Source: Campylobacter concisus (GTDB lineage: Bacteria > Campylobacterota > Campylobacteria > Campylobacterales > Campylobacteraceae). Taken from it: a DNA stretch of 64,000 bases. The stretch's first letter is position 1. Every line of letters begins with the position of its first letter. The notes below the pieces were generated by a model. That model ran no database searches and was not told where the DNA came from. It saw only the letters and a program-made list of their open reading frames with translations. The DNA is taken from NCBI RefSeq assembly GCF_003049705.1, contig NZ_PIRF01000002.1:1-64000 (forward strand), read 5' to 3'. A program made the translations under genes and the position numbers. Below, in pieces: positions 35,835 through 45,505 of this stretch.

Positions 35835-37706
35835 ATGGCTAATATTTTTATGTCATTAGGCACGGGTGTTTCGGGACTAAATGCAGCCCAGCTTCAAATA
35901 AGTACAACCGGAAATAATATAGCAAACGCCGATAGCAACTACTATACAAGGCAACGTGTTGTCCAATCTGCATCTCCAGCGATGAATACAGTCCCTGGCG
36001 GAGTTGGTACAGGCACACAAGTAGATACTATAACAAGACTTCATGATGAGTTTGCCTACTCAAGATTAAAATACTCATCATCAAATTTAGAAAATACAGC
36101 CTATAAACAAAGAATTTTGCAAGAAGCTACAAAATATTTTCCTGATCTAAAAGATAATGGAATGGTGAAGGACATTCAGGAGTATTTTTCCGCGTGGAAT
36201 AACTTTGCTTCAAATCCTAATGCTGGTGCTCAGAAAGTAAATTTGATAAATAAAGCAAGTGTATTGACTGCAAGTATCAACCGCTCATCAAAGATGCTTT
36301 ATGATATGCATGAAAAGATTGATGAAACAATAAAAATAAATATAAAAGAGATAAATTCTCTAGGCAGACAAATAGCAAACATTAATAAGCAAATCCAAAG
36401 AATAGAATCAGGCGCAGACGCTGGTATAAAAATAAATGCAAATGATCTTCGTGATAAACGTGATGAATTAGAACTTGCTATGTCAAAGCTAGTAAATACA
36501 GCTGTTTATAAAAGCGATCTAAAGAGCAATTCTAGGGTAGATACAGGAATAACAGATCAAGGAAAATACTACAATCTAAATATTGGCGGTGTAAGTATCG
36601 TTGATGGTGTAAATTTTCATGAAATTTCTATGAGTTCAACTGAAAGTGGACGATATACAAAAATTTATTATGAAAGAGAAGATGGCAGAAGAATCCCAAT
36701 GGAAGAAAAGATCATAGGTGGTAAAATCGGAGCTGCACTTGATCTTAGGGGCCGAAACTACGAGCCAGATAATGATAAATTTAGCGACGGAACGATCCAA
36801 AAATACATTGATAATTTAAATACATTTAGTAAAACCTTGATAACAAGTACAAATAATATCTATGCCGAATCTGCAGTTGAAATTTCTAACTCAGATCCGA
36901 TAAGCTATTTAGAAGGTGATAAGACATTGATGAATCATGATAATAGTATAAGAAACGGAAGTTTTGAAGCTATTGTTTATGATAACAAAGGCAATGTCGT
37001 GGCCAGAAAAACTATAAATGTAAATGGAACGACGACGATGAATGATACAAGATATGGCAACTCTATCGTCAAAGACTTTAACTCAAACTCAGATGACAAT
37101 AAAGACAATAATATGCTAAATGACGTTGATGACTTTTTTGAGGCGTCATATTTTTATGATAAAAATACTAAAAAAGGCACATTTTCTCTCATTCCAAAAC
37201 AAGCTCAAGGGCTTTATAGCATATCAATAGTCGATCACGGCACAAATTTCCCAGGTGCTGTTGGTATAAATAGATTTTTCTCAGGTACTGACTCAAATAG
37301 TATCGGTATAAATCAAAATTTTACCCAAGACCACACAAATCTTCGTGCCTACTCAAAGCCAGTTATCGGAAATAATGAAGTTGCAAATAAAATGATCCAG
37401 CTTCAGTATCAAAAGCAGACCTTTTACTCAAGTGGCATAGCGCTTGATAGAGATGAAACGATCGAGGGATATTACCGCTATCTTACGACTGACATGGCGA
37501 GTGATACAGAGGCAAATAATACTATCCACGACACAAATACGTCTTTGCAAAAGACAGCTGAAGAAGAATTTCAATCAACAAGTGGCGTAGATACAAATGA
37601 AGAGCTTACAAATTTGATCCGCTTTCAAGCAAGTTACGGCGCAGCGGCAAAGATCATCACGACAGTTGATCAAATGCTTGACACGCTTCTTTCACTAAAA
37701 CAATGA
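35835..37706 (+). CDS. flgK: Flagellar hook-filament junction protein FlgK
   Basis: 623 residues. The N-terminus FMSLGTGVSGLNAAQLQISTTGNNIANADS is present in pieces typical of axial proteins (LxAxQxxLxxxxxNIANxxT) and the C-terminus LIRFQASYGAAAKIITTVDQMLDTLLSL is FlgK type. It joins hook to filament (HAP1). Ends with ATGA overlap into the next gene. Confidence 0.96.
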   Translation: MANIFMSLGTGVSGLNAAQLQISTTGNNIANADSNYYTRQRVVQSASPAMNTVPGGVGTGTQVDTITRLHDEFAYSRLKYSSSNLENTAYKQRILQEATKYFPDLKDNGMVKDIQEYFSAWNNFASNPNAGAQKVNLINKASVLTASINRSSKMLYDMHEKIDETIKINIKEINSLGRQIANINKQIQRIESGADAGIKINANDLRDKRDELELAMSKLVNTAVYKSDLKSNSRVDTGITDQGKYYNLNIGGVSIVDGVNFHEISMSSTESGRYTKIYYEREDGRRIPMEEKIIGGKIGAALDLRGRNYEPDNDKFSDGTIQKYIDNLNTFSKTLITSTNNIYAESAVEISNSDPISYLEGDKTLMNHDNSIRNGSFEAIVYDNKGNVVARKTINVNGTTTMNDTRYGNSIVKDFNSNSDDNKDNNMLNDVDDFFEASYFYDKNTKKGTFSLIPKQAQGLYSISIVDHGTNFPGAVGINRFFSGTDSNSIGINQNFTQDHTNLRAYSKPVIGNNEVANKMIQLQYQKQTFYSSGIALDRDETIEGYYRYLTTDMASDTEANNTIHDTNTSLQKTAEEEFQSTSGVDTNEELTNLIRFQASYGAAAKIITTVDQMLDTLLSLKQ

Positions 37707-38470
37707 TCGAACTAAAGAGCCTTTTAGACTCACACGTACTTAGCAAAAATACAAATTTGGGGCTGTTTGAAGCCCCAGATCCACTTCAGGTAGCCACTAA
37801 ATTTAAAGAGCCAAACATAGCGCTCATTTGTGCGTTATTTGCTTATGGTAATGCAAAAATGATAGTGAAATTTCTAAATTTACTTGATTTTAGTTTGCTT
37901 GATGAGAGCGAGCAAAATATCAAGAAAAATTTATCAAATTTCAAATATCGCTTTCAAAATGAAAATGATGTAAAAGAAATTTTCATCACTCTCTCACGCC
38001 TTAAAAAAGAGGGCGAAATAGAGGAAATTTTACGCCAAGGCCTTGCAAAAAATGGCGAGATGATAGAGGGCGTAAATGAGCTTATAAAATTTATATATAA
38101 GCTAAATTCTTACCGCTCTGACGGATATGAGTTTTTCTTTGGTAAGAGTTTTGACAAAGAGCCACAAAGCCCATATAAACGTTACAATATGTATCTTCGC
38201 TGGATGGTAAGGGATAGCGACATTGACCTTGGACTGTTTAAAAATTTACCAAAAGATAGGCTTTTGATGCCACTTGACGTGCATACGCATAGAGTTTCTT
38301 TAAATTTAGGACTTATAAACAGAAAGAGCTACGATTTCAAAGCAGTCATGGATCTTACAAAAAAACTTAGAGAATTTGATGAGTTTGATCCGATAAAATA
38401 CGACTTTGCGCTTTATAGAATAGGGCAGAGTAAAGAGTTAGAAACTATCATAAAAAATCTTAATCAATAA
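37703..38470 (+). CDS. TIGR02757-family (DUF2400) protein
   Basis: 255 residues. It shows the family's segments: VATKFKEPNIALICALFAYGN near residue 30-50, YNMYLRWMVRDSDIDLGLF, and PLDVHTHRVSLNLGL and RIGQSKEL at the end. Function unknown; the helical layout resembles HhH-GPD glycosylases without an obvious catalytic set. It follows flgK in other campylobacters too, coupled by ATGA. Confidence 0.85.
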   Translation: MIELKSLLDSHVLSKNTNLGLFEAPDPLQVATKFKEPNIALICALFAYGNAKMIVKFLNLLDFSLLDESEQNIKKNLSNFKYRFQNENDVKEIFITLSRLKKEGEIEEILRQGLAKNGEMIEGVNELIKFIYKLNSYRSDGYEFFFGKSFDKEPQSPYKRYNMYLRWMVRDSDIDLGLFKNLPKDRLLMPLDVHTHRVSLNLGLINRKSYDFKAVMDLTKKLREFDEFDPIKYDFALYRIGQSKELETIIKNLNQ

Positions 38471-38536
38471 AAATTATTGCTAAATTTTTAAATTTAGGGT
38501 AGACTTGCCATACAATTTTATCCATAAGGAGCTTGT

Positions 38537-39073
38537 ATGAAAAAAATCGTTTTACTAAGTGCAGTTTTAGGAACTTTGCTTTTTGCTCACGAAGGCCATC
38601 ACTTTGATCCAAAGGCTGGAGAGCATCTAGTTATACCTGTTAATGAGCTAAGCGAGAAGGGCGATAAGAGTGTCGGCGAAGTAGTAGCTGTTAAGACAAA
38701 CTACGGCGTTGCATTTTTTCCAAATTTAAAAGGACTTACTGCAGGGCTACACGGCTTTCACATCCATGAAAATGCTGACTGTGGTGCGACTGAAAAAGGT
38801 CTTGGCATGAAAGCAGGTGGCCACTGGGATCCAGCTGGCACAAAAATGCACTCTTTTGCCTGGGATGATAAAGGTCACAAAGGTGATTTGCCAGCACTTT
38901 ATGTAGATGCTGAGGGCAATGCGAACTATCCAGTACTAGCCCCAAAGATAAAAAATCTTGACGAGCTAAAAGGTCACTCACTAATGGTTCATGTTGGTGG
39001 CGACAATCACAGCGACAATCCAAAAGCACTTGGCGGTGGTGGCGCTAGAATGCTTTGTGGCGTTATTAAGTAA
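38537..39073 (+). CDS. sodC: Periplasmic Cu/Zn superoxide dismutase
   Basis: 178 residues with a signal peptide ending near [18 protein letters not shown] is the copper-site signature, followed by [13 protein letters not shown] with zinc/copper histidines, and [11 protein letters not shown] closes with the Cys of the structural disulfide. It removes superoxide in the periplasm. AAGGAG precedes the ATG and a TACAAT -10 lies at 38511-38516. Confidence 0.96.
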   Translation: MKKIVLLSAVLGTLLFAHEGHHFDPKAGEHLVIPVNELSEKGDKSVGEVVAVKTNYGVAFFPNLKGLTAGLHGFHIHENADCGATEKGLGMKAGGHWDPAGTKMHSFAWDDKGHKGDLPALYVDAEGNANYPVLAPKIKNLDELKGHSLMVHVGGDNHSDNPKALGGGGARMLCGVIK

Positions 39074-39083
39074 TCACTTTAAT

Positions 39084-39118
39084 AAACGAGTCTTTGAGCT
39101 AGATCTAAAGGCTCGTTT
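39084..39118 (+). terminator. Hairpin after sodC
   Basis: AAACGAGTCTTT (39084-39095) pairs with AAAGGCTCGTTT (39107-39118), 12 pairs with one G-T wobble and an 11-base loop. The T-run after it is weak, but the stem fits a terminator. Confidence 0.55.
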
Positions 39119-39227
39119 AAATTTATAAATTTTAAAAATCTCTCATTTTAAATATAAAAATTTTACAAAAAGATAAGTACAAATAAATTACAATCTGCTT
39201 TTATTTCAATTATCAAAAGAGCAAAAA

Positions 39228-39989
39228 ATGGAATTTGATCTACTTAGCTATGTCGTTTTTTTTGTAGCTGCGTTTTTAGGTGGTTTTATCGATTCTATCG
39301 CTGGTGGAGGTGGGCTTATAACGCTTCCAGCTATTATGGCGATGGGCGTACCACCACACCTTGCACTTGGTACAAATAAGCTTCAAGGAGTTTTTGGTAG
39401 CTTTACAGCGACTCTAAATTTCACAAAACGGGGATTAATTAATTATAAAGAGTGCTTTGTAGGTATCGTTTTTACTTTCATTGGAGCTATCATTGGAGCA
39501 GTGGTTATTCTATTTTTAAATACAAATTTTTTAAAGATAATTATCCCATTTTTGCTGATTGCTATTTTCATCTACACGCTTTTTATGCCAAAAGTCGGCG
39601 AAAATGATAGAGCCGCAAAGATGAATGAAAAGCTATTTTATGTAGTTTTTGGACTAATGCTTGGCTTTTATGATGGTTTTTTTGGTCCAGGAACAGGCTC
39701 TTTTTGGACATTTGCGATAGTGGCATTAATTGGGCTAAATTTAAAAAAGGCTGTCGCTCATACAAAACTCTTAAATTTTACTAGCAATATCGTTGCTCTT
39801 GGCATTTTTATAGCTGGTGGACAGATGCTTTGGGCTGTTGGACTTTTAATGGCAGTTGGTCAAATTTTAGGCGCATATTTTGGATCAAATCTTGTCATTA
39901 AAAAAGAGGTTAAATTTATTAGAACAATGTTTTTAGTGGTAGTTGCAGTGACTATTTGTAAATTGATTTTCGATTATTTCAGAGTTTAA
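39228..39989 (+). CDS. TSUP-family (TauE/SafE) membrane transporter
   Basis: 253 residues, about eight TM segments. The motif GGFIDSIAGGGGLITLPAI in the first hairpin and the second copy YDGFFGPGTGSFWTFAIV are the two half-repeat signatures of the TSUP family. Members export or import sulfur-containing anions such as sulfite or sulfoacetate. A TACAAT -10 lies at 39189-39194. Substrate unknown. Confidence 0.9.
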   Translation: MEFDLLSYVVFFVAAFLGGFIDSIAGGGGLITLPAIMAMGVPPHLALGTNKLQGVFGSFTATLNFTKRGLINYKECFVGIVFTFIGAIIGAVVILFLNTNFLKIIIPFLLIAIFIYTLFMPKVGENDRAAKMNEKLFYVVFGLMLGFYDGFFGPGTGSFWTFAIVALIGLNLKKAVAHTKLLNFTSNIVALGIFIAGGQMLWAVGLLMAVGQILGAYFGSNLVIKKEVKFIRTMFLVVVAVTICKLIFDYFRV

Positions 39990-40054
39990 AATTAAAAATG
40001 TTTTAACAATAATTTTGTTACAATCACGCAAAATTCTAAATCCAAGGTAAATTA

Positions 40055-40738
40055 ATGAAAGATTTGTTTCTATTTTCAAATTTCCTAAATAGCTCCCACG
40101 CCTTTATCTATGCGTTTCACTTTCTGCTTGTAGCTTTGATTGTTATCATAGTTGCTTATATAGCAAGGAGTAAGATGCAGCTTGTACCAAGAGGTCTTCA
40201 AAATATAGTTGAAGCCTATTTAGAAGGCGTTATATCTATGGGAAGAGATACTTTAGGTAGTGAAAAACTAGCAAGGAAATATCTTCCACTTGTTGCAACT
40301 ATCGGTTTTATCGTATTTTTTTCAAATGTTGTAGGTATTATTCCTGGATTTGAGTCACCAACATCAAGTCTAAATTTAACTCTAGTTTTGGCTTTAGTTG
40401 TATTTGTTTATTATAACTTTGAGGGCATTAGAGAAAATGGATTTTTTAAATACTTTGGACACTTTATGGGGCCGAATAAATTTCTAGCTCCTATTATGTT
40501 TCCAGTTGAAGTCATCTCGCATCTTTCACGTGTAGTTTCGCTATCATTTCGTCTTTTTGGTAATATCAAGGGAGATGATTTATTCTTGCTAGCAATGCTT
40601 ACACTTGCACCTTGGTTTGCTCCACTTCCAGCTTTTGCACTTCTAACGCTTATGGCTGTTTTGCAAACATTTATCTTTATGATGCTAACTTACGTTTATT
40701 TAGCTGGTGCTGTTGCTATTAGTGAGCACGAGCATTAA
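40055..40738 (+). CDS. atpB: F-type ATP synthase subunit a
   Basis: 227 residues with five or six TM segments. [16 protein letters not shown] holds the essential arginine of the proton half-channel, and the C-terminal TM has [18 protein letters not shown]. It is the membrane proton-channel subunit of FoF1. It stands alone, as in other epsilonproteobacteria where atpB is apart from the main atp operon, and has its own -10 (TACAAT, 40019-40024) and terminator. Confidence 0.95.
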   Translation: MKDLFLFSNFLNSSHAFIYAFHFLLVALIVIIVAYIARSKMQLVPRGLQNIVEAYLEGVISMGRDTLGSEKLARKYLPLVATIGFIVFFSNVVGIIPGFESPTSSLNLTLVLALVVFVYYNFEGIRENGFFKYFGHFMGPNKFLAPIMFPVEVISHLSRVVSLSFRLFGNIKGDDLFLLAMLTLAPWFAPLPAFALLTLMAVLQTFIFMMLTYVYLAGAVAISEHEH

Positions 40739-40743
40739 AATTT

Positions 40744-40769
40744 AAAGCCATATTTTTATATGGCTTTTT
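40744..40769 (+). terminator. Rho-independent terminator after atpB
   Basis: AAAGCCATA (40744-40752) and TATGGCTTT (40759-40767) form a perfect 9-bp stem with a 6-base loop, followed by T-run. A textbook intrinsic terminator. Confidence 0.85.
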
Positions 40770-40900
40770 CCTTTTTAAACTATTTAAATTTTTGAATCAC
40801 CTTCTTTATTTTCCAGTCAAAACGCTCATTTTTAGATATTTTAAAAGAAAGTATCGCTAAAATACGCCTTAAAAATTTGCATAAATTTAAAGGTAAAAAT

Positions 40901-42322
40901 ATGTTTGAAGTCGTTATCGGTTTAGAAGTTCATACTCAGCTTAATACAAAAACTAAAATTTTCTGCTCTTGCTCGACTAGCTTTGGCGACGAGGCAAACA
41001 CTCACGTTTGTCCGACCTGCCTAGCTCTACCTGGAGCGCTACCTGTGCTAAACAAAGAGTCCGTTAAAAAGGCGATCAGCTTTGGCACAGCGATAAACGC
41101 TAAGATAAATAAAAAATCAGTCTTTAATAGAAAAAACTACTTCTATCCAGACCTTCCAAAGGCATATCAAATTTCCCAGTTTGAGATCCCTATCGTAGAA
41201 GGTGGCGAGCTAATAATCGACGTAAATGGTACTAAAAAACGTATCGGTGTAACAAGAGCACACCTTGAAGAGGACGCTGGAAAGAACATCCATGAAGAAA
41301 CCGAGAGTTTGGTTGATCTAAATAGAGCCGGCACGCCACTTCTTGAGATAGTTAGTGAGCCAGATCTTAGAAGCAGTGATGAGGCGGTGGCTTATCTTAA
41401 AAAATTGCACTCGATCCTTCGCTTTTTAAATATAAGTGATGCAAATATGCAAGAGGGCAGCTTTCGCTGCGACGCAAACGTCTCTATCCGTCCAAAAGGC
41501 GATACCAAGCTTTACACAAGGGTTGAGATAAAAAATCTAAACTCATTTAAATTTATCCAAAAAGCGATCGATTACGAGGTGGAGCGCCAAAGCGCAGCTT
41601 GGGAAGACGGCAAATACGACCAAGAAGTCTATCAAGAGACAAGGCTGTTTGATACGACAAATTTAGTGACAAGATCTATGCGTGGCAAAGAGGATAGCGC
41701 GGAGTATAGGTACTTTCCTGACCCTGACTTGCTGCCTGTTGAAGTGTCAGAGCAGATGTATAACGAAGCGATAAAAATTCCAGAGCTTGCCGAGCAAAAG
41801 GTCGCAAGATATGTTAGCGAGCTAGGCGTAAAAGAGAGTGATGCACTAAATTTAACTCAAAGCGTTGAGATGGCTAGATATTTTGAAGAGCTGATCGCCG
41901 CTGGAATTCAACCAAAGCTTGCTACTACTTGGCTCATAGTCGAGCTTCTTGGTCGCTTAAATAACGGCGTAACGATCGAGACAAGCCCAGTTAGCAGCGC
42001 TAAGATGATAAATTTACTAAAACGCATAGAAGATGGCACGATAAGCGGCAAAGCTGCAAAAGAGGTGCTAGACTATCTAATGGAAAATGACGCGGACGTT
42101 GATAGCGTCATCGAAAAGCTTGGCTTAAAACAAGTGAGCGACGACTCAGCGATCATCGCGATCATAGATCAAATTTTAGCTGCGAACGCCGACAAAGTCG
42201 AAGAGTATAAAAACGGCAAAGATAAGATATTTGGCTTCTTTGTGGGTCAGGTGATGAAAGAGGGCAAGGGTGCCTTTAATCCAGGCAAGGTCAATGAGCT
42301 TTTAAAGGCCAAAATAGGCTAA
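40901..42322 (+). CDS. gatB: Asp/Glu-tRNA amidotransferase subunit B
   Basis: 473 residues from the ATG at 40901 (AAAGGTAAAAAT upstream); the TTG at 40877 would add eight residues. [14 protein letters not shown] and [15 protein letters not shown] are GatB hallmarks, and HLEEDAGKN is in the kinase-like core; the C-terminal YqeY-like tail is present. It activates Glu-tRNAGln or Asp-tRNAAsn for amidation; epsilonproteobacteria need it because they lack GlnRS/AsnRS. Confidence 0.96.
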   Translation: MFEVVIGLEVHTQLNTKTKIFCSCSTSFGDEANTHVCPTCLALPGALPVLNKESVKKAISFGTAINAKINKKSVFNRKNYFYPDLPKAYQISQFEIPIVEGGELIIDVNGTKKRIGVTRAHLEEDAGKNIHEETESLVDLNRAGTPLLEIVSEPDLRSSDEAVAYLKKLHSILRFLNISDANMQEGSFRCDANVSIRPKGDTKLYTRVEIKNLNSFKFIQKAIDYEVERQSAAWEDGKYDQEVYQETRLFDTTNLVTRSMRGKEDSAEYRYFPDPDLLPVEVSEQMYNEAIKIPELAEQKVARYVSELGVKESDALNLTQSVEMARYFEELIAAGIQPKLATTWLIVELLGRLNNGVTIETSPVSSAKMINLLKRIEDGTISGKAAKEVLDYLMENDADVDSVIEKLGLKQVSDDSAIIAIIDQILAANADKVEEYKNGKDKIFGFFVGQVMKEGKGAFNPGKVNELLKAKIG

Positions 42323-42334
42323 AAAAGGGCTAAA

Positions 42335-43225
42335 ATGAGCATAGCAGTCATCGGAGCTGGCAAGTGGGGCAGTGCGCTATTTCACGCATTTAGTGAAAAT
42401 AACGAGTGCGTCATCAGCTCAAGAACGCCAAGAGAGATGCCAAATTTTGTAAGCTTGGATGAAGCTTTGGAGTGCGAATACCTAGTCTGCACGATCCCAA
42501 CGCAAGCTACAAATTTATGGCTAAAGCAAAACTACAAAAACAAAGGTCAAAAGATCCTAGTCGCCAGCAAGGGCATAGACACGGCAAATCTTAAATTTCT
42601 AAATGAAATTTATGAAGACTTTGTTAATAGAGAAAATTTAGCCTTTCTTTCGGGACCAACCTTTGCAAAAGAGATCATGCAAAAGCTGCCTTGCGCCTTG
42701 GTAGTAAATTCTAAAAACCAAAATTTAGCTTCAAAATTTGCCTCATTTTTCCCAAGCTACATGAAAGCCTACACCTCAGATGATGTGATCGGCGCTGAAG
42801 TATGTGGGGCGTATAAAAACGTGATCGCCATAGCTGGTGGCATCTGTGACGGCCTTGGCCTTGGCAATAACGCAAGGGCGAGCCTCATTTCACGTGGGCT
42901 TGTCGAGATGGCTAGATTTGGCAAATTTTTTGGCGCAAAAGATGAGACATTTATGGGGCTAAGCGGCGCAGGGGATTTATTCTTGACCGCTTCATCGATA
43001 CTTTCACGCAACTACCGCGTAGGTCTTGGCATTGCAAGGCACGAGAGATTAGAAAAAATTTTAAATGAGCTTGGCGAGGTGGCCGAGGGTGTAGATACAG
43101 CAAAGGCAATTAGCAAGATCGCCAAAGAAAAGGGCATATATGTGCCGATCGCTAGCGAGGTTGAAAATATGCTAAATGGCAAAGATGTTTTTGAGAGCGT
43201 TAAATCACTTTTAGGAAGAAGATGA
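42335..43225 (+). CDS. gpsA: Glycerol-3-phosphate dehydrogenase [NAD(P)+]
   Basis: 296 residues. IAVIGAGKWGSALFHAF is the Rossmann loop; LSGPTFAKE and GAYKNVIAIAGG contain the catalytic lysine region. It makes sn-glycerol-3-phosphate for phospholipids. It overlaps the next gene by ATGA. Confidence 0.95.
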   Translation: MSIAVIGAGKWGSALFHAFSENNECVISSRTPREMPNFVSLDEALECEYLVCTIPTQATNLWLKQNYKNKGQKILVASKGIDTANLKFLNEIYEDFVNRENLAFLSGPTFAKEIMQKLPCALVVNSKNQNLASKFASFFPSYMKAYTSDDVIGAEVCGAYKNVIAIAGGICDGLGLGNNARASLISRGLVEMARFGKFFGAKDETFMGLSGAGDLFLTASSILSRNYRVGLGIARHERLEKILNELGEVAEGVDTAKAISKIAKEKGIYVPIASEVENMLNGKDVFESVKSLLGRR

Positions 43226-44277
43226 GAGCTTTTAAATTTATACTTTTTATGGCTATTTTTGCTTTGGGGCTTAATGGCGCAGAAGTGAGCCTAAGAGCCA
43301 AAGTCTCGCAAATGATAATGGTTGGCTTTAATGGGGCTAGCACAAAAGATGCTGCATTTCGCGCGATGTTAAGCGACGCTGGATATGAGAGATTTGGCGG
43401 TGTGATGCTACTTGGCAGAAACGTTACCAACAAAGCCCAGCTAAAAGCTAGCATAAAAGCAATCAAAGAAAAAAGTCCTAAAATTTTTATCGCTATTGAT
43501 GAAGAGGGCGGCAATGTAAGTCGCATGAAGGATAGTAGCTTTAACGGTCCATATCCTAGCGCATACGAGGTTGCAAGTACGCTTGACATCAAAAGCGCAT
43601 ACGATCTCTACTCGAAAATGGCTATAAATTTAAAAGAGTGTGGCATAAATTTAAATTTCGCTCCAGTGGTCGATCTGCACGATGAAAACTCGCCGATCAT
43701 CGCCGCTAAGCAAAGGGCGTTTAGCGAGTATGCAAGCAAGGTGGTGATCTATGCTGATGCTTTTATGGACGCATTTAAAGAGCAGGGTGTGATAACTACG
43801 ATCAAGCACTTTCCGGGGCATGGCAGCTCAAAAGAGGACTCGCATAAAAATAAGAGTGAGATCACGCTAAGCAAAGATGCGCTACTACCATATAAAGACG
43901 CCATAAGCACAGGTAGAGCGCAGATCATCATGGTAGGGCACCTTTTTGTAAAAGGTATTGACGAGGACAATCCGGCTACACTTTCTAAAAAAATAATAAC
44001 CGATCTACTGCGAAATGAACTTAAATTTAATGGCGTAGTTATCAGCGATGATATGCTGATGAAAGGCGTTGGCGACGATGCTTTGGCGCAAAAGGTAGTG
44101 AAATTTATAAACGCTGGAGGCGATATCTTACTTTTTAGTGAGTTTAAGATAAACAACCAAAGAACGGCTGATCTAGTTACTCAGATGATAATTGACGCTG
44201 TAAATGAGAAAAAGATCAGCAAAGAGCGAATAGACGCTTCATACAAGAGGATAATGGCTCTAAAAGCGAAGCTTTAA
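43222..44277 (+). CDS. Secreted family 3 glycoside hydrolase (NagZ-like)
   Basis: 351 residues with an N-terminal signal-like segment (RAFKFILFMAIFALGLNGAE). IAIDEEGGNVSR, KHFPGHGSSKEDSH (catalytic His-Asp loop of NagZ) and VISDDMLMKGV (nucleophile Asp) are GH3 N-acetylhexosaminidase motifs. With the signal peptide it would act in the periplasm on muropeptides, whereas E. coli NagZ is cytoplasmic. Co-translated with gpsA. Confidence 0.88.
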   Translation: MRAFKFILFMAIFALGLNGAEVSLRAKVSQMIMVGFNGASTKDAAFRAMLSDAGYERFGGVMLLGRNVTNKAQLKASIKAIKEKSPKIFIAIDEEGGNVSRMKDSSFNGPYPSAYEVASTLDIKSAYDLYSKMAINLKECGINLNFAPVVDLHDENSPIIAAKQRAFSEYASKVVIYADAFMDAFKEQGVITTIKHFPGHGSSKEDSHKNKSEITLSKDALLPYKDAISTGRAQIIMVGHLFVKGIDEDNPATLSKKIITDLLRNELKFNGVVISDDMLMKGVGDDALAQKVVKFINAGGDILLFSEFKINNQRTADLVTQMIIDAVNEKKISKERIDASYKRIMALKAKL

Positions 44278-44292
44278 ATTTGACTTTTAAAG

Positions 44293-45489
44293 TTATGTTA
44301 GTAAATTTGCGTTATTTTCATCTTTTTCAAGTTCAAAATATAAAATTTCAAGTTGCATATTTTTTTCATATTCAAATTTCATAGGCTCTTGTTGTATGCC
44401 GTCTATCTTTGGATAGATGAGGTATAGCTTGCCGTCACACTGATGCTTTTTTCCGTAAGCATATAGCTGATACAAGTCGGCTTGTGAGATATTATTACTT
44501 GAGCTTATGATCTTCCATTTTGTGTCAGCTATAAATTTGCTTTCTAAAAATATATCAGGCTTTAGTCTAAAGCTCCTTGGATTTTCTACGAGGTGTTTTT
44601 CTGAGTGTTGCAATATAATATCTGGAAGCTTTTTCTTTATGAAATTTCCGACATAGCTTTCAAAAAGCGTATTCATATCAAACAGCAAAGCAAAGGCCAC
44701 ATCGTTACCTCTATACGGGCCAAACGACTTGTTTTGTAAAAATATCTTGCTCCATAAAAGCGCTTGCTCATAGTGTTTTGTTTGGCGATTTAGTTTTAAG
44801 CGGCTAAAGTCCGCGTTTATATCGGAGCTAGATAAAATTTCATCAAAAATAAATAAATATTCCCTAATAAGCCGTTGATTTTTGCTTGATTTTGAGCGTC
44901 TGTATAAAAACTCGAGCGTACTTTTTATGAGGCGATTTTCGGCTCTATCTATGGAAAATTCCTGATAACAAACGTAAAATCTCTCTTTATGGACGATATT
45001 TTTACGTATTTGCTCCGAGATTTTAAGCTTTCCTTTTAAAAATTTTAGGTTATCTTCTAGCTCTATGTAGTCGCTTTTTATTCCTATTTTTATGAGTTTT
45101 GATACTTCGTCGAGGAACATTGATATAAAAATTTCAAAAAGCGGTAAATTTAGGCTTTTTAAATTCGCTATGTTTATATTTTTAAATGGATGATTTTTTA
45201 AAGTTTTTAACATTCTCAGTAAAATTCTTTTAGAATTTTCTACCGCTTCTTTATTGCTGCCATTGTCGTTATCATGGATTTTTGGAAGTATCTCAAGGCT
45301 ATCGCCACTTTTTGTCTGGATGATACCGACGTAGTTTTGAGCTTGTAAAAAATCGCCCTTTTTGTCTCTGCCGGGCCTTAGAAACTCTACTGTGGCAAAA
45401 TTTTCTCTAGTAAATGCATCTACTGCGTTAAATAGGTCTTGGTCGTCTTCCGGGCGAAATTTTTCAAACTCTATTAAGTATTTGGTCAT
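44293..45489 (-). CDS. McrC-like nuclease subunit of a type IV restriction system
   Basis: 398 residues. The C-terminal PD-(D/E)xK nuclease has KPDIFL (Pro-Asp near 311-312), FIADTKWK (Asp322 and Lys324) and QADLYQLYAYG, the McrC catalytic set. The N-terminus (about 1-70) is the McrB-contacting region. It cuts DNA when driven by the McrB motor at modified sites. It follows mcrB by 16 bases. The AT-rich codon use of the pair fits acquisition. Confidence 0.85.
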   Translation of the reverse strand: MTKYLIEFEKFRPEDDQDLFNAVDAFTRENFATVEFLRPGRDKKGDFLQAQNYVGIIQTKSGDSLEILPKIHDNDNGSNKEAVENSKRILLRMLKTLKNHPFKNINIANLKSLNLPLFEIFISMFLDEVSKLIKIGIKSDYIELEDNLKFLKGKLKISEQIRKNIVHKERFYVCYQEFSIDRAENRLIKSTLEFLYRRSKSSKNQRLIREYLFIFDEILSSSDINADFSRLKLNRQTKHYEQALLWSKIFLQNKSFGPYRGNDVAFALLFDMNTLFESYVGNFIKKKLPDIILQHSEKHLVENPRSFRLKPDIFLESKFIADTKWKIISSSNNISQADLYQLYAYGKKHQCDGKLYLIYPKIDGIQQEPMKFEYEKNMQLEILYFELEKDENNANLLT

Positions 45490-45505
45490 TGCTTTGCGTT
45501 TTTTT